64,000 nucleotides of DNA, taken from contig NZ_JANZKW010000002.1 of the NCBI RefSeq assembly GCF_027257935.1, positions 1-64,000 on the forward strand, given 5' to 3'. A program made the translations under genes and the position numbers. This DNA comes from Chitinimonas sp. BJYL2 (lineage in GTDB: Bacteria > Pseudomonadota > Gammaproteobacteria > Burkholderiales > Chitinimonadaceae). The notes under the pieces are model-generated. The model ran no database searches. It was not told the origin of the DNA and was given only the letters and a program-made list of their open reading frames with translations. The first letter of the stretch is position 1; every line of letters begins with the position of its first letter. Of the stretch, positions 43,995 to 52,323 are shown piece by piece.

Positions 43995-44708
43995 ATGCTT
44001 GGTCGTGCCCGCATCTGTATCCCCGGTGTGCCAATTTATCTGATTCAGCGCGGCAATAACTGGCAGGCCTGTTTCTTTGCGGATGAAGACTATTTGGCTT
44101 ATCTGGATTGGCTTAGGGAGTACGGGGACAAGGCAGGCTGTGACGTGCATGGCTATGTACTGATGACCAACCATGTTCACGTGTTGGTGTCGTCGTATAT
44201 CGTAGATGGGGCGGGAGCCTTGATGAAGGCGCTGGGTCAGCGCTATGTTCAGTATGTAAACCGTACCTACCGGCGTAGCGGTAACTTGTGGGAAGGGCGT
44301 TTCCGCGCTTGCCTGGTACAGGCAGATACTTATTTGCTGGCTTGCCAGCGATATATTGAACTGAACCCGATTCGGGCAGCCATGGTGGCGCACCCGGCGG
44401 AGTATCGCTGGTCCAGTTACTCCGCAAACGCACAGGGTGGTGAGTACCCGCTCATCACGCCTCACCCGGTGTACAGCGCCCTAGGCCATGACGCGTCAGC
44501 CCGCCAAACTGCTTATCGCGAGCTGTTTCGGCACGAACTAGACCCGGGCTTGGTCGATGAGATTCGCCAAGCCACCAGCGGCAACTATGCATTGGGTGAT
44601 GCGCGGTTTGGGGAGCAGATAGGTTTGATGCTGGGCCGCCGCGTGGTACGCGGCAAAGCAGGCCGCCCAACCAAGGCAAAAGTGCCAGATTCGCATCGCT
44701 TGTTCTAA
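43995..44708 (+). CDS. REP-associated tyrosine transposase (RAYT, IS200-like Y1)
   Basis: The 237-residue protein has the Y1 transposase/HUH features: the metal-binding motif HVH at residues 60-62 in TNHVHVLVSS, and the nucleophile region ACQRYIELNPIRA with Tyr120. RYVQYVNRTYRRSG and LWEGRF are typical RAYT segments. RAYTs are single-copy domesticated relatives of the IS200/IS605 transposase that act on REP hairpins through single-stranded DNA. No accessory TnpB gene is present. The 5' flank (43924-43994) carries GGGGGACGGACCACGTTTTC and a small hairpin (ATGGG with CCCAT), of a kind I associate with RAYT genes. It lies directly behind the second giant/immunity pair. Confidence 0.85.
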   Translation: MLGRARICIPGVPIYLIQRGNNWQACFFADEDYLAYLDWLREYGDKAGCDVHGYVLMTNHVHVLVSSYIVDGAGALMKALGQRYVQYVNRTYRRSGNLWEGRFRACLVQADTYLLACQRYIELNPIRAAMVAHPAEYRWSSYSANAQGGEYPLITPHPVYSALGHDASARQTAYRELFRHELDPGLVDEIRQATSGNYALGDARFGEQIGLMLGRRVVRGKAGRPTKAKVPDSHRLF

Positions 44709-44777
44709 TTGATGCGTGCATGGATGTTGGGTGTGGCTACCCATCTGAACTGAACTTGCTCTGCCCATGTGATTTGT

Positions 44778-45030
44778 GTGGGGGCATTATTGGGGGCATG
44801 AAGGCTGAGGTGTCTGTGGCGAATCGAGTAGATACAATGGGTTAGTGACATCAATCGATTGTCGCCGTCCCACCAATTCAGTAGCAAATCACAAGGCACT
44901 CAAAGGCACCGCTAGGTACCTTGAGTGCCTTGTTCTTTGTGGCATCCTGAAGGTTCTGAGCACGTCAAAAGTGTGCTGCATGATTGCTAGTCAGTGCCTT
45001 GAAGTGCGAATGAATGCCACGCAAATGCCA
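44778..45030. other. Gene-free stretch with integrase-site-like direct repeats
   Basis: GGGGGCAT occurs twice close together near 44780-44800, and ATGCCACGCA/ATGCCACGCG occurs as a tandem pair near 45013-45033. A CGTCCCACCA sequence near 44863-44875 resembles a tRNA 3' end, but no T-arm is visible. Paired short repeats like these are common as arm-type sites next to tyrosine integrase genes. No integrase is present here, so this could be a remnant attachment region. Support is weak. Confidence 0.25.
44892..44940 (+). terminator. Strong hairpin, probable terminator
   Basis: CAAGGCACTCAA (44892-44903) pairs with TTGAGTGCCTTG (44921-44932), extended by GG/CC after one bulged A, then TTCTTTGT. 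It lies about 180 bp after the transposase stop codon. The stretch from 45031 to 45341 holds no recognisable gene; I see nothing else in it. Confidence 0.55.
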
Positions 45031-45341
45031 CGCGCTTTGGGTTCATGAAGGCAGGGGCTGCCATGAGGTTGTAGAAACGGTAAAAGTCTTGGTTTCGGCT
45101 GTGTGCACAAAGACTTATGGGCGGTTTACTCAACTCTCGTCGAAGTCTTATTCGACCTCACCTCGGTCCTCATAGACCTGAAACAGATCTTCAAAGAGGA
45201 TCATCCTCGGCTTGCAGATGTACTCTAGCAAGCGCTTAGGCAAACGCTGGCGACAGATCGCCCACATCCTCGATCCGCTCGTGCTGGGATACTGCCGGCC
45301 TATACGTCGGGCATGGCTGCCCATGACAAAGATGCCCGTGC

Positions 45342-46223
45342 TTACTCATGCCCATATTTCTGTAGAAGCTGTCGATAACGCCCCTGCGCTTTCAAGCGCG
45401 AGAGGCCCTTATTGAAGCGATCGATCAACCAGGGCGTTTTTTCCTGGTTGCGAGAGGCGATCAAGTGGTAGGCCGAGGTTCCGACTACGCCTGGATGCAA
45501 GACGACATTCGGCACCATCTCCTGCCGCAGGTTGGCCTTGCCTTGGGTGAGATCGGTGACAAAAAAGTCCACCCGCTTGGCGACGATCATTCGCAAGCAG
45601 GCCTGAATATCGACGGGCTTTTCGACGGTGATCTGACCGGCTTCAACCAGTTTCGCGATCGGCTCCGGAGCTGACCAACCAAGTGGCAGACAAATGCGGC
45701 GACCGGTCAGCGTACTAAGGCGGCTGCCGTCCAGCTGCAATGCGGCATGACCGAAGATGCGCTCTTGTGATTCAAAAATCGGATCGGAAAACAAAAAGTC
45801 ACGTTCTCGCTCCGGGGTGCGCCGATAAGGAAAAGTGCCCCAGTGTCGGCCTGCAGCCGTAGTGGCAAGATTGCGAGCCCATGGTTGCCACTCCAACGTG
45901 ATCGAGACATCAGAGAGTAGCAGCGCCTGTTTGACCACCTCGGTAGCCAGCCCGCCATCGGGCAGGCTGCTGTCGGCATAAGGGGCATAGCCCGTACCAG
46001 TGACCAAGGGGATGGTGGTGGGTTCGTCAACCAGTGTGGTACTGGCACTGAATGCTGACGTAAGGCAATTCAGCAGTATGAGGATATATACCCAGCGCCA
46101 CAGCTTCCGTCGCGGGTACGCAAAAGGAAGCATTGCAGAAAGAGGTAACAACGCAGTCCGGAGACTTAGCTGCACTTCGCTACCGTTGGTGTACCCAAGC
46201 CGCCAAAGCCCATTAAGCCTCAT
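45342..46223 (-). CDS. Periplasmic solute-binding protein (SBP_bac_3-like), second of a tandem pair
   Basis: A protein of up to 293 residues related to the family-3 extracellular solute-binding proteins. Conserved pieces are PLVTGTGYAPYADSSLPDGG, EWQPWARNL, GTFPYRRTPERERDFLFSDPI, RICLPLGWSAP and VDFFVTDL. It shares nearly all of these with the upstream gene, so the two are paralogues from a tandem duplication. The ATG at 46223 overlaps the stop of that gene (ATGA), giving coupled translation. That start leaves a long N-terminus before the hydrophobic segment WVYILILLNCLTSAFSA, so a start near 46133 is also possible. There is no permease or ATPase gene nearby. Many such lone family members feed sensors or unlinked transporters, and the ligand is unknown. 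Confidence 0.75.
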   Translation of the reverse strand: MRLNGLWRLGYTNGSEVQLSLRTALLPLSAMLPFAYPRRKLWRWVYILILLNCLTSAFSASTTLVDEPTTIPLVTGTGYAPYADSSLPDGGLATEVVKQALLLSDVSITLEWQPWARNLATTAAGRHWGTFPYRRTPERERDFLFSDPIFESQERIFGHAALQLDGSRLSTLTGRRICLPLGWSAPEPIAKLVEAGQITVEKPVDIQACLRMIVAKRVDFFVTDLTQGKANLRQEMVPNVVLHPGVVGTSAYHLIASRNQEKTPWLIDRFNKGLSRLKAQGRYRQLLQKYGHE

Positions 46224-46951
46224 TTGGTGTGTTTGGCCACGATACGATCAAACTCACCGCTCTTCTTCAAAGCAGCGAGGCCTTGATTAAAAGCATCAAT
46301 CAGGCTCTTACCCTGGGAAAAGGACTTGCTGGTGATGAGGTAGAGTGCCGCACTGCCAACAGAGTAGCTGCTTTTCGTCACGTTGGTCACGCCAGTGCCG
46401 GCAATGGCGGCGCTGCCTTGGAACTGATCGGTGACAAAGAAATCAGCTCTCCCTGCTGAAACCATGCGCACGCAGGTTGAAATATCTTTTGGCTGCTCCT
46501 GCTTGATGGCGCCGGATTTGATCATGGGTACCAATTTCGCAGCAGGAGCCCAACCCAAGGGGAGGCAGATCTTCTTTCCTTCCAGTGATCCCAGATTATT
46601 TGGATCGAGACCGGCGTTTGGTTTGGCAAATAGCCAGTCTTCAATGGCATAAATCGGCCTCGAATACAGGAAATCTTGCTCCCGCTCAGGCGTCTTCAGG
46701 TAAGGAAAAGTAGCGGCAAACTTACCAGAGCGAGTCTCGTGCAGGCCACGAGCCCAAGGCTGCCAATGAATGGCAAATTCGACTTTGGATTCCTTCAGCG
46801 CCGCTTTGACCAGTTCTACCGTCATGCCGCCTTCGGGTAACTTTTGGTCGGCAAAGGGTGCGTAGTCGTTACCGGTGACTAGGGGGAGTGGCTCGGCCGA
46901 CACGGCCAAGCAGGTGATAGCCAAGGTGACAGCAGCAAAAGTCAGCTTCAT
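46220..46951 (-). CDS. Periplasmic solute-binding protein (SBP_bac_3-like), first of a tandem pair
   Basis: A 243-residue protein with a clear signal peptide (MKLTFAAVTLAITCLAVSA). The ATG at 46951 is preferred over an upstream one at 47014 because it opens the signal peptide and has GGAGC upstream. The mature part holds PLVTGNDYAPFADQKLPEGG, HWQPWARGL, FAATFPYLKTPEREQDFLYS, KICLPLGWAP and ADFFVTDQF, shared with the downstream paralogue. This is the type II periplasmic-binding-protein fold of polar amino-acid binders. No transporter genes accompany the pair. The ligand cannot be read from the sequence. Confidence 0.78.
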   Translation of the reverse strand: MKLTFAAVTLAITCLAVSAEPLPLVTGNDYAPFADQKLPEGGMTVELVKAALKESKVEFAIHWQPWARGLHETRSGKFAATFPYLKTPEREQDFLYSRPIYAIEDWLFAKPNAGLDPNNLGSLEGKKICLPLGWAPAAKLVPMIKSGAIKQEQPKDISTCVRMVSAGRADFFVTDQFQGSAAIAGTGVTNVTKSSYSVGSAALYLITSKSFSQGKSLIDAFNQGLAALKKSGEFDRIVAKHTK

Positions 46952-47136
46952 GTTCGGCAGCTCCAGATAGTCGGCCAAGACGCTCAAGCATGGAAAGCGC
47001 GGTTTGACTCGCATTGAAAATCGAGTACAAACCGCACCGTATTACTGCGGCCAGGTCACATGCAGACCACAACTTGCCGGTTGCCGGCAGTCAACATGCC
47101 ACTGGATCAGTGAACTTGTTGTCTGCCCAGGTTGGC

Positions 47137-47730
47137 TTAATCCGCTTCTTTAAGCGGTTCACCTTGTCCAAGAAGATTGTTGCGCGTCTGTGCACGCACC
47201 TTGGGGCCCAGCCAGACTTTGGTGAACATGGCGTAGAACGAGTCCCCCACCATCGGATCGCCCAGGGGTTTGTCGTTGAGGAGGAACTGCGTGTGCTTGA
47301 GTTGCGGGTTCCAGTCGATATAGACCACGTCATCCTTTTTGAGCTTGGGTACGCGACCAAAGATGGAACCGATCTGGATGATCTGGCCGACGTTGGCATT
47401 TACCTCTTCCTGGCTTGCGTTCTGGCGGATGCGATCGACCAGTACGTTACCCAGATCTTTGCTCGAGATGTCCTTGAGCGCGACCAGCATGATGCGCTTC
47501 GCACCCTTCACCGCAGCGACGCCTTCCGGTGTGGTTTGCTTTTGTGCAAGGTAAAGGCCGACTACGGTGGCCTTGGCGGACAGGATGGTGGACGCGGATG
47601 CACCGTTGAGTACCAGCTTCTGGCCGTATACCACGGCACTGTCTTCAAACTTGATGTTGTTGACGCTGTAGGTGGCGGCCAGCACGGTGCCAGCCATGCA
47701 CAGCGCTAAGGTGGCACGCAGGCTTTTCAT
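47137..47730 (-). CDS. Chalcone-isomerase-like exported protein
   Basis: A protein of about 197 residues with a signal peptide (MKSLRATLALCMAGTVLAA), starting at the ATG at 47730; a longer start at 47751 adds MRRPTLL. The body matches the bacterial chalcone-isomerase-like family (PF16036): GQKLVLNGASASTILSAKATVVGLYLAQKQ, then KRIMLVALKDISSKDL and DVVYIDWNPQLKHTQFLLNDK. Family members have the chalcone isomerase fold but usually lack the plant catalytic residues; the bacterial role is unknown, possibly lipid or fatty-acid binding. It precedes the solute-binding pair on the same strand with a gap of about 185 nt, so co-transcription is possible but not shown. Confidence 0.78.
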   Translation of the reverse strand: MKSLRATLALCMAGTVLAATYSVNNIKFEDSAVVYGQKLVLNGASASTILSAKATVVGLYLAQKQTTPEGVAAVKGAKRIMLVALKDISSKDLGNVLVDRIRQNASQEEVNANVGQIIQIGSIFGRVPKLKKDDVVYIDWNPQLKHTQFLLNDKPLGDPMVGDSFYAMFTKVWLGPKVRAQTRNNLLGQGEPLKEAD

Positions 47731-47751
47731 CAGGAGGGTTGGTCGGCGCAT

Positions 47752-48076
47752 GGGGGAAGTCCTGTTCTAATGAATTTGTGGTGTCATCACTGGGCAGGTA
47801 TGCCTAGAGTGAATACTAGTAATGATGCGGCGAACGGCAAGCGTTCGCAAATCAGTGGCGGAAAAACTGAGCTAAGTGCTTGTTTATATGATGGTGTATA
47901 CTTCGCTCTTATTGACCAAGCGTTTGCTTTGTTGGTGCCGGTAATGAAAAGTTTCCTGCAGAGGGGTGCTCCGCCGTCCGCACTGTGGGTAACCGGGTCG
48001 TGAGACTTGATCATGCTGGTTGACCCTGCACACGCCTTTGCCCCGTTTCGTTTCTATTACTCAGGGAGTGCACACA
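47752..48076. promoter_or_regulatory. Divergent intergenic region
   Basis: This AT-richer region separates the leftward chalcone-isomerase-like gene from the rightward outer-membrane protein gene and should hold both promoters. A GTGTATACT (-10-like, 47894-47902) points rightward. A small hairpin, GCGAACG with CGTTCGC around GCAAG, lies near 47829-47847. No coding region is supported. Confidence 0.4.
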
Positions 48077-49069
48077 ATGCACCGTTTTCGCCCATGGATT
48101 CTGAGCGCAGCCGTTTTGCTGACGCTGCCTCTCTCGGCGCAAGCCACCGAGCGCAACCAACTGCGTGCTCTGCCGGGCCTGCCCGGTTTTGACCTGACGG
48201 CACCGCTGCTGCCGGGCATGTATTTTCAGACCAACTACCAACATTATTCGGCGGACAAGCTCAATGGCGATAACGGTGAGCCTACCGTTCTGCCCACACC
48301 TCAGCCCGGTGTATCTGCCCGGCTGGATGGCAAGGTGAGTGCCGATGTCTTGGCTCTGCGTGGCACCTGGCTGTCGGAATCCACTTGGGGCGATGGCAAG
48401 CTGGGCTTGTCGATGACCGTGCCGCTTGTGCGCACCGAGCTGCGCATGAAGCCCACCTTGATCGGTGGCCCCGTACTGCCGGCTGTCTCTGCTGCAATCG
48501 CAGCTCAGGCTGCCGCAGCTTCGGGCAAACGCAGTGGGGTGGGGGATGTGGAGATCGCGCCGTTTGTCGACTTCCAGTCGGATGAGTCGCGTACGACTTT
48601 GGCATTGGCAGTCGTGGCGCCCACGGGTCGGTACGATAGCCAGCGCCCTGTGAATGCGGGTGCGGGTGATTTCTGGACATTCCGTCCCGTGGTAACGGTG
48701 GCGCGTGTGTTCGAAAACGGTTGGGAGCTTGGTGCACGTACCAGCTACTCGATCAACACCGAAAATCGTGACACCGATTACCGCTCCGGCCAGTACCTGC
48801 ATTCCGATCTGTCGGCGCTGTATGCGGTGAGCGATACGCTCAAGGCCGGCCTGGCGGGCTACATTATCTACCAGACGACGGATGACAAAGGCCCCGGCGC
48901 TGCCGCCAACGGTAATCGTGCCCGCGCCTTTGGCTTGGGACCGACGATTTCCTGGCAGGCAGAGAGTGGTGAATGGGCGCTGGAGAGCAAGTTCCTCAAG
49001 GAATTCAATACGCGTAACCGCCCTGAGGGCAACACGTTCTGGACCCGCCTGTTCATTCGTGTGAACTGA
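48077..49069 (+). CDS. Outer-membrane beta-barrel protein, MetA phenol-degradation-like
   Basis: A 330-residue protein. The ATG at 48077 has GGGAG upstream and opens a signal peptide (FRPWILSAAVLLTLPLSAQA); an upstream ATG at 48020 would bury it. The mature part alternates polar and aromatic residues like a beta-barrel. It contains PLLPGMYFQTNYQHYSADK, GVGDVEIAPFVDFQ and LAVVAPTGRYD, and ends in an aromatic strand (TRLFIRVN). This fits the MetA-pathway outer-membrane transporter family (Phenol_MetA_deg, PF13557). Members are thought to help uptake of hydrophobic compounds; no catabolic genes lie nearby, so the substrate is open. A terminator follows. Confidence 0.75.
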   Translation: MHRFRPWILSAAVLLTLPLSAQATERNQLRALPGLPGFDLTAPLLPGMYFQTNYQHYSADKLNGDNGEPTVLPTPQPGVSARLDGKVSADVLALRGTWLSESTWGDGKLGLSMTVPLVRTELRMKPTLIGGPVLPAVSAAIAAQAAAASGKRSGVGDVEIAPFVDFQSDESRTTLALAVVAPTGRYDSQRPVNAGAGDFWTFRPVVTVARVFENGWELGARTSYSINTENRDTDYRSGQYLHSDLSALYAVSDTLKAGLAGYIIYQTTDDKGPGAAANGNRARAFGLGPTISWQAESGEWALESKFLKEFNTRNRPEGNTFWTRLFIRVN

Positions 49070-49087
49070 TCTGGTCTGTGCTTTGCA

Positions 49088-49120
49088 AGCCCCGCCCCCG
49101 ACAGGATGGCGGGGCTTTTT
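49088..49120 (+). terminator. Intrinsic terminator after the MetA-like gene
   Basis: AGCCCCGCC (49088-49096) pairs with GGCGGGGCT (49108-49116) and is followed directly by a T-run. It lies 19 nt after the stop codon. Confidence 0.9.
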
Positions 49121-49223
49121 CATGGTTGCGCACGCACTTGGGCCGCAGCAGATCAACCGCTAAGATGTGCCGGGTTGATACCACTCAAGTCTGGCGCCAA
49201 CGCCAGCAGATAAGATAGCCACT

Positions 49224-50030
49224 ATGCCTCGTCCCCGACTCAACACCGAAAAAGCGCTGGCGGAATCGCGAAGCTTTGGTCACAAGTACGTTCCTTTGCT
49301 ACGCCCCCTGGGCTGGTTAGCCAGAGGCTGGCGCGATCTATGGACCTGCCCGCTGCCCTCGCTGCTGCATGGTGTCTTATCTGCGGTGTTCGGTTTGCTG
49401 TTGCTCTGGTGGGCGAGGGATCGATTCTGGTTGCTGGCGGGGGCATTCAGCGGATTTTTGCTGGTGGCACCGGTTGTGGCGACGGGCCTGTATGCGATCA
49501 GCCGGGATATCGAGCGTCGCCGTAAACCGGGTTTTGATTCGGTTCGCCGCGCGTGGCGACCGGATAATGGTCGGCTGGTGATCTTTGGCATGCTGCTCGC
49601 ACTGGCGGGAACCGGCTGGGTGCTGACCTCGGCCTCCTTGGTGACCGGCTTTGCACCGGCTCCGATCGATAAACCCGTCGATTTCCTGCGACATGTCGTG
49701 CTGAGCGAGCACTCCTTGCTGTTCGAGGCCTGGCTCGCCTTGGGCGCGGTGCTGGCAGCGCCGGTATTTGCGTCCAGCGTGGTGGCGATCCCCTTGTTGC
49801 TGGACCACAAGGTCAGCGTACTTGCGGCTGTTTTTACCAGCTGGCGCGTCGTGATGGCGTATCCGGCACCGGTGGCTTTGTGGGCCGCCTTGCTGATGGG
49901 CTTGACCCTGCTTGGCATGGTGACGGCCATGCTGGGCCTGATCGTCATCGTGCCCTGGCTGGGCCATGCAAGCTGGCATGCATACCGCGATCTGGTTGAT
50001 ACGCGCGGCTTACCGTCTACGGAGCCATGA
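49224..50030 (+). CDS. DUF2189 integral membrane protein
   Basis: The 268-residue protein has about six membrane helices (for example VLSAVFGLLLLWWARDRFWLL, FLLVAPVVATGLYAISRDIERR and LLGMVTAMLGLIVIVPWLGHASWHAYRDL). These motifs, with WLARGWRDLW near the start and the final GHASWHAYRDLV, match the DUF2189 family common in beta- and alphaproteobacteria. Function is unknown; some members lie next to cytochrome oxidase genes, which is not the case here. The stop codon overlaps the start of the next gene (ATGATG), so the two are coupled. Confidence 0.82.
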   Translation: MPRPRLNTEKALAESRSFGHKYVPLLRPLGWLARGWRDLWTCPLPSLLHGVLSAVFGLLLLWWARDRFWLLAGAFSGFLLVAPVVATGLYAISRDIERRRKPGFDSVRRAWRPDNGRLVIFGMLLALAGTGWVLTSASLVTGFAPAPIDKPVDFLRHVVLSEHSLLFEAWLALGAVLAAPVFASSVVAIPLLLDHKVSVLAAVFTSWRVVMAYPAPVALWAALLMGLTLLGMVTAMLGLIVIVPWLGHASWHAYRDLVDTRGLPSTEP

Positions 50031-50248
50031 TGTTTGGTTTCAGTGAAGAACAGATCGCCCAGTTCGGCCTGACCTTCGGGGTCGGTGCCTTCATGCTTTA
50101 TATGGTGTTCATCATTTTGCAGCTGGCGCGCGAATCCAAGGCGGGTCGGTTCGGCACCTTTGTCTTGCTGCTGGGTCTGGGGGTGGGGCTGATCGGCTTT
50201 GTGGCCAAGGGGGTAATCAAGTATCTGCTGGGCGATGTGGGGGGATAG
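50027..50248 (+). CDS. DUF2788 small membrane protein
   Basis: A 73-residue protein with two hydrophobic helices (FMLYMVFIILQLARESKAG and FVLLLGLGVGLIGFVAKGV), matching the DUF2788 family found mainly in betaproteobacteria. Function is unknown. It overlaps the end of the DUF2189 gene. ATG at 50027 or 50030 are both possible. The convergent K+ channel gene ends directly at its stop codon, with no intergenic space. Confidence 0.8.
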   Translation: MMFGFSEEQIAQFGLTFGVGAFMLYMVFIILQLARESKAGRFGTFVLLLGLGVGLIGFVAKGVIKYLLGDVGG

Positions 50249-51316
50249 CTATCTCAGTGAGTCGGCAAACGCGGTTACCCTGGTGGATTCGCCCATCAGT
50301 ACGAGCACGTCACCGCGTTGCAGGCAATAGTCATCCGGTGGGTTGAACAGGTACTGCCCGTTGTCCGACTGCACCGCCACGAGGCTGACCCCCCGCCAAT
50401 CGTGTATGCCCAGTGTACTGAGTGGATTACCCAGCACGGCTGATTGATCCGATATGGCCAGCTCCTCTGCCAGGATATTCTGGTCGTGACGGTGCAACAT
50501 CAGATCCAGCAAGGTAGTTGCGCCGGGACGGAGCATTTCGGCTACGAGCCGCAAACCACCGATATAGTTGGGCATCACGACAGCGTCGGCACCGACGGCG
50601 CGTAGTTTCCGGTGAGAGCTTTCTTCCAGTGCTTTGGCCACGATACGCAGGTTCGGATTCAGTCCGCGTGCGCTCAGCGAGACGAAGAGATTGTCGGCAT
50701 CGTTATGCAGGCAGGCGACCAGGCCGCTGGCATGCAGGATGCCCGCTTTCTCCAGGGTGCTCTCCTGCGTGGCGTCGCCTTCAACACAAAGCAGACCGCG
50801 AGCGCGCAAAGCGTTGACCAGATGAGTATCGCGCTCGATCACCACCATCTCCCGTCCCAGGCGGCCGAATTCATCGACCACATGTTTGCCGGTGCTGCCG
50901 TAACCGCAAATCACGGTATGTCCGTTCAGTTTGGCGATGGCACTTCGCATCCTGACTCCTTTCAGCGCATTTGCAATCTCGCCTTCCACCACCATCACCG
51001 TCAGCAGGGTGATGGCGTATACCAGCAAGCCCGACCCAAACAGGATCAACACCATGGTGAACAGACGGCCCGCATCGCTCAGTGCGTGGGTCTCGCCGTA
51101 ACCGATGGTCGCCAGGGTAATCAGTGTCATGTAAAGGCCGTCAAACCATGACCAACCTTCAATCAGCACATAGCCCAGCGTACCGCCGCTCATGAGCACG
51201 GTAATCAGCACGGAGAACAGCAGCAGTTTTCGAAAAACGTTGCTCACACCAGCCCGGTTCACTTGAACACTCGTACAGCATGGCCCAGAACGGCCTGCAT
51301 TGCCTTCCCGAATCAT
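50249..51316 (-). CDS. Two-helix potassium channel with RCK (TrkA-N/TrkA-C) domains
   Basis: A 355-residue channel subunit. Two membrane helices flank the pore loop, whose selectivity filter TIGYGE is at residues 70-75. The RCK N-domain begins at GHTVICGYGSTGKHVVDEF (Rossmann nucleotide-binding loop) and includes VVIERD and EGDATQESTLEKAGI. A TrkA-C domain ends the protein (DYCLQRGDVLVLMG). Tetramers gate K+ flow in response to a ligand such as Ca2+ or a nucleotide bound to the RCK ring. The first 23 residues from the ATG at 51316 look non-conserved, so the GTG at 51247 (VSNVFRKLLLF) may be the true start. It is divergent from the arsR-type gene. Confidence 0.88.
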   Translation of the reverse strand: MIREGNAGRSGPCCTSVQVNRAGVSNVFRKLLLFSVLITVLMSGGTLGYVLIEGWSWFDGLYMTLITLATIGYGETHALSDAGRLFTMVLILFGSGLLVYAITLLTVMVVEGEIANALKGVRMRSAIAKLNGHTVICGYGSTGKHVVDEFGRLGREMVVIERDTHLVNALRARGLLCVEGDATQESTLEKAGILHASGLVACLHNDADNLFVSLSARGLNPNLRIVAKALEESSHRKLRAVGADAVVMPNYIGGLRLVAEMLRPGATTLLDLMLHRHDQNILAEELAISDQSAVLGNPLSTLGIHDWRGVSLVAVQSDNGQYLFNPPDDYCLQRGDVLVLMGESTRVTAFADSLR

Positions 51317-51392
51317 GAGGCCTGACCGCAGGTCGGTATTTGATGCGTATCAGCAGGATGTGGATTGACCCCGCGATATGCCTGTTGATATA

Positions 51393-51420
51393 AACCAATC
51401 GGTTAATTAGCCGATTGGTT
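51393..51420 (+). promoter_or_regulatory. Perfect inverted-repeat operator before the ArsR-type regulator
   Basis: AACCAATCGG (51393-51402) and CCGATTGGTT (51411-51420) form a perfect 10-bp inverted repeat around TTAATTAG, ending 6 nt before the start codon. Autorepression by the ArsR-family protein encoded directly downstream is the simplest reading. The site could also influence the divergent K+ channel gene. Confidence 0.75.
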
Positions 51421-51426
51421 CTACCT

Positions 51427-51795
51427 ATGTCGGATCCGCTGAGCCGTACCTTTGCTGCGCTGGCAGACCCCACTCGTCGGGCCATGCTGGCGAGGCTGGC
51501 ATCAGGCAAGCTGACCGTGAGTGAGCTTGCCGCACCGTTTGATATGAGTCTGCCGGCTGTGACCAAACATCTGAAGGTACTTGAGCGAGCCGGTTTGATT
51601 GCACGGGAGCGGGATGCACAACGGCGACCCTGTGAGATCCGTGCGATGCCCCTCAGGGAAGCAAGCGACTGGATTGCCCAGTATCGTGATCACTGGGAGG
51701 CTCGCCTCAATCAGCTTGATGCTTATCTCATTGCGCTGCAGATGCAGGAAGACCTGCAAACCCATTCCACGGCAGACCCCAAAAAGAGGAACTGA
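51427..51795 (+). CDS. ArsR-family winged-helix regulator
   Basis: The 122-residue product has the ArsR HTH_20/HTH_5 pattern LADPTRRAMLARLASGKLTVSELAAPFDMSLPAVTKHLKVLERAGLI, with the recognition helix SLPAVTKHLKVLE. It lacks Cys metal-binding motifs. It belongs to the subgroup encoded beside AHSA1/SRPBCC-domain proteins (the SdpR/YczG-like arrangement). An upstream in-frame TTG at 51415 lies inside the palindromic operator, so the ATG at 51427 is chosen. The next gene starts 2 nt after its stop codon, so the regulator and the SRPBCC protein form an operon, probably with the VOC-domain gene. The effector is unknown. Confidence 0.88.
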   Translation: MSDPLSRTFAALADPTRRAMLARLASGKLTVSELAAPFDMSLPAVTKHLKVLERAGLIARERDAQRRPCEIRAMPLREASDWIAQYRDHWEARLNQLDAYLIALQMQEDLQTHSTADPKKRN

Positions 51796-51797
51796 AA

Positions 51798-52286
51798 ATG
51801 GCGATCAATCCGAAGCTTGACCTAGAGCTGGTCCGTGAGATCGACGTACCCATCGAACTGGTCTGGAAAGCATGGACTGACCCGCAGCATTTGATGAAAT
51901 GGTTTACCCCCAAGCCGTGGGAGACCGTGGCCTGTGAGCTGGACCTGCGTCCCGGTGGGCGATTCTTTACGGTAATGCGCTCCCCCGAGGGGCAGGACTA
52001 TCCGGGGGAGGGATGCTATCTGGCCGTGGAGTCGCCAACCCGGCTGATCTGGACCAATGCATTGCTGCCGGGCTATCGGCCCAATCCCCAAAAGAGCGGG
52101 GAGCACTGCGGCGATTTCCACTTTACTGCCGAGTTGATCCTTGAGCGCTTGCCGCAGGGTACGCGTTATATTGCGCGGGTATTTCATGCCGACGAAGAGG
52201 GCCGCAAGCGCCACGAGGACATGGGGTTTCACGATGGCTGGGGTGCGGCGCTGGATCAGCTTGTGGCGTGGGCCAAGTCGCAGTAG
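51798..52286 (+). CDS. SRPBCC/AHSA1-family protein
   Basis: A 162-residue protein of the AHSA1 (Aha1 C-terminal-like) SRPBCC family. It starts LDLELVREIDVPIELVWKAWTDPQHLMKWFTP and continues with CELDLRPGGRF, RLIWTNALLPGY and GFHDGWGAALDQLVAWA, all hallmarks of the family. The fold is a helix-grip with a deep hydrophobic ligand pocket; substrates are mostly unknown. These genes are routinely coupled to an ArsR-type regulator, as here, where the gap is 2 nt. Confidence 0.88.
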   Translation: MAINPKLDLELVREIDVPIELVWKAWTDPQHLMKWFTPKPWETVACELDLRPGGRFFTVMRSPEGQDYPGEGCYLAVESPTRLIWTNALLPGYRPNPQKSGEHCGDFHFTAELILERLPQGTRYIARVFHADEEGRKRHEDMGFHDGWGAALDQLVAWAKSQ

Positions 52287-52323
52287 ATCCGATCGCAATC
52301 AATTTACAAGCGGAGTCCGGACC

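Noticed and set aside
45212..45415. 67-codon open frame before the solute-binding pair
   Set aside because: It overlaps the 3' end of a well-supported gene on the other strand and shows no recognisable motif.
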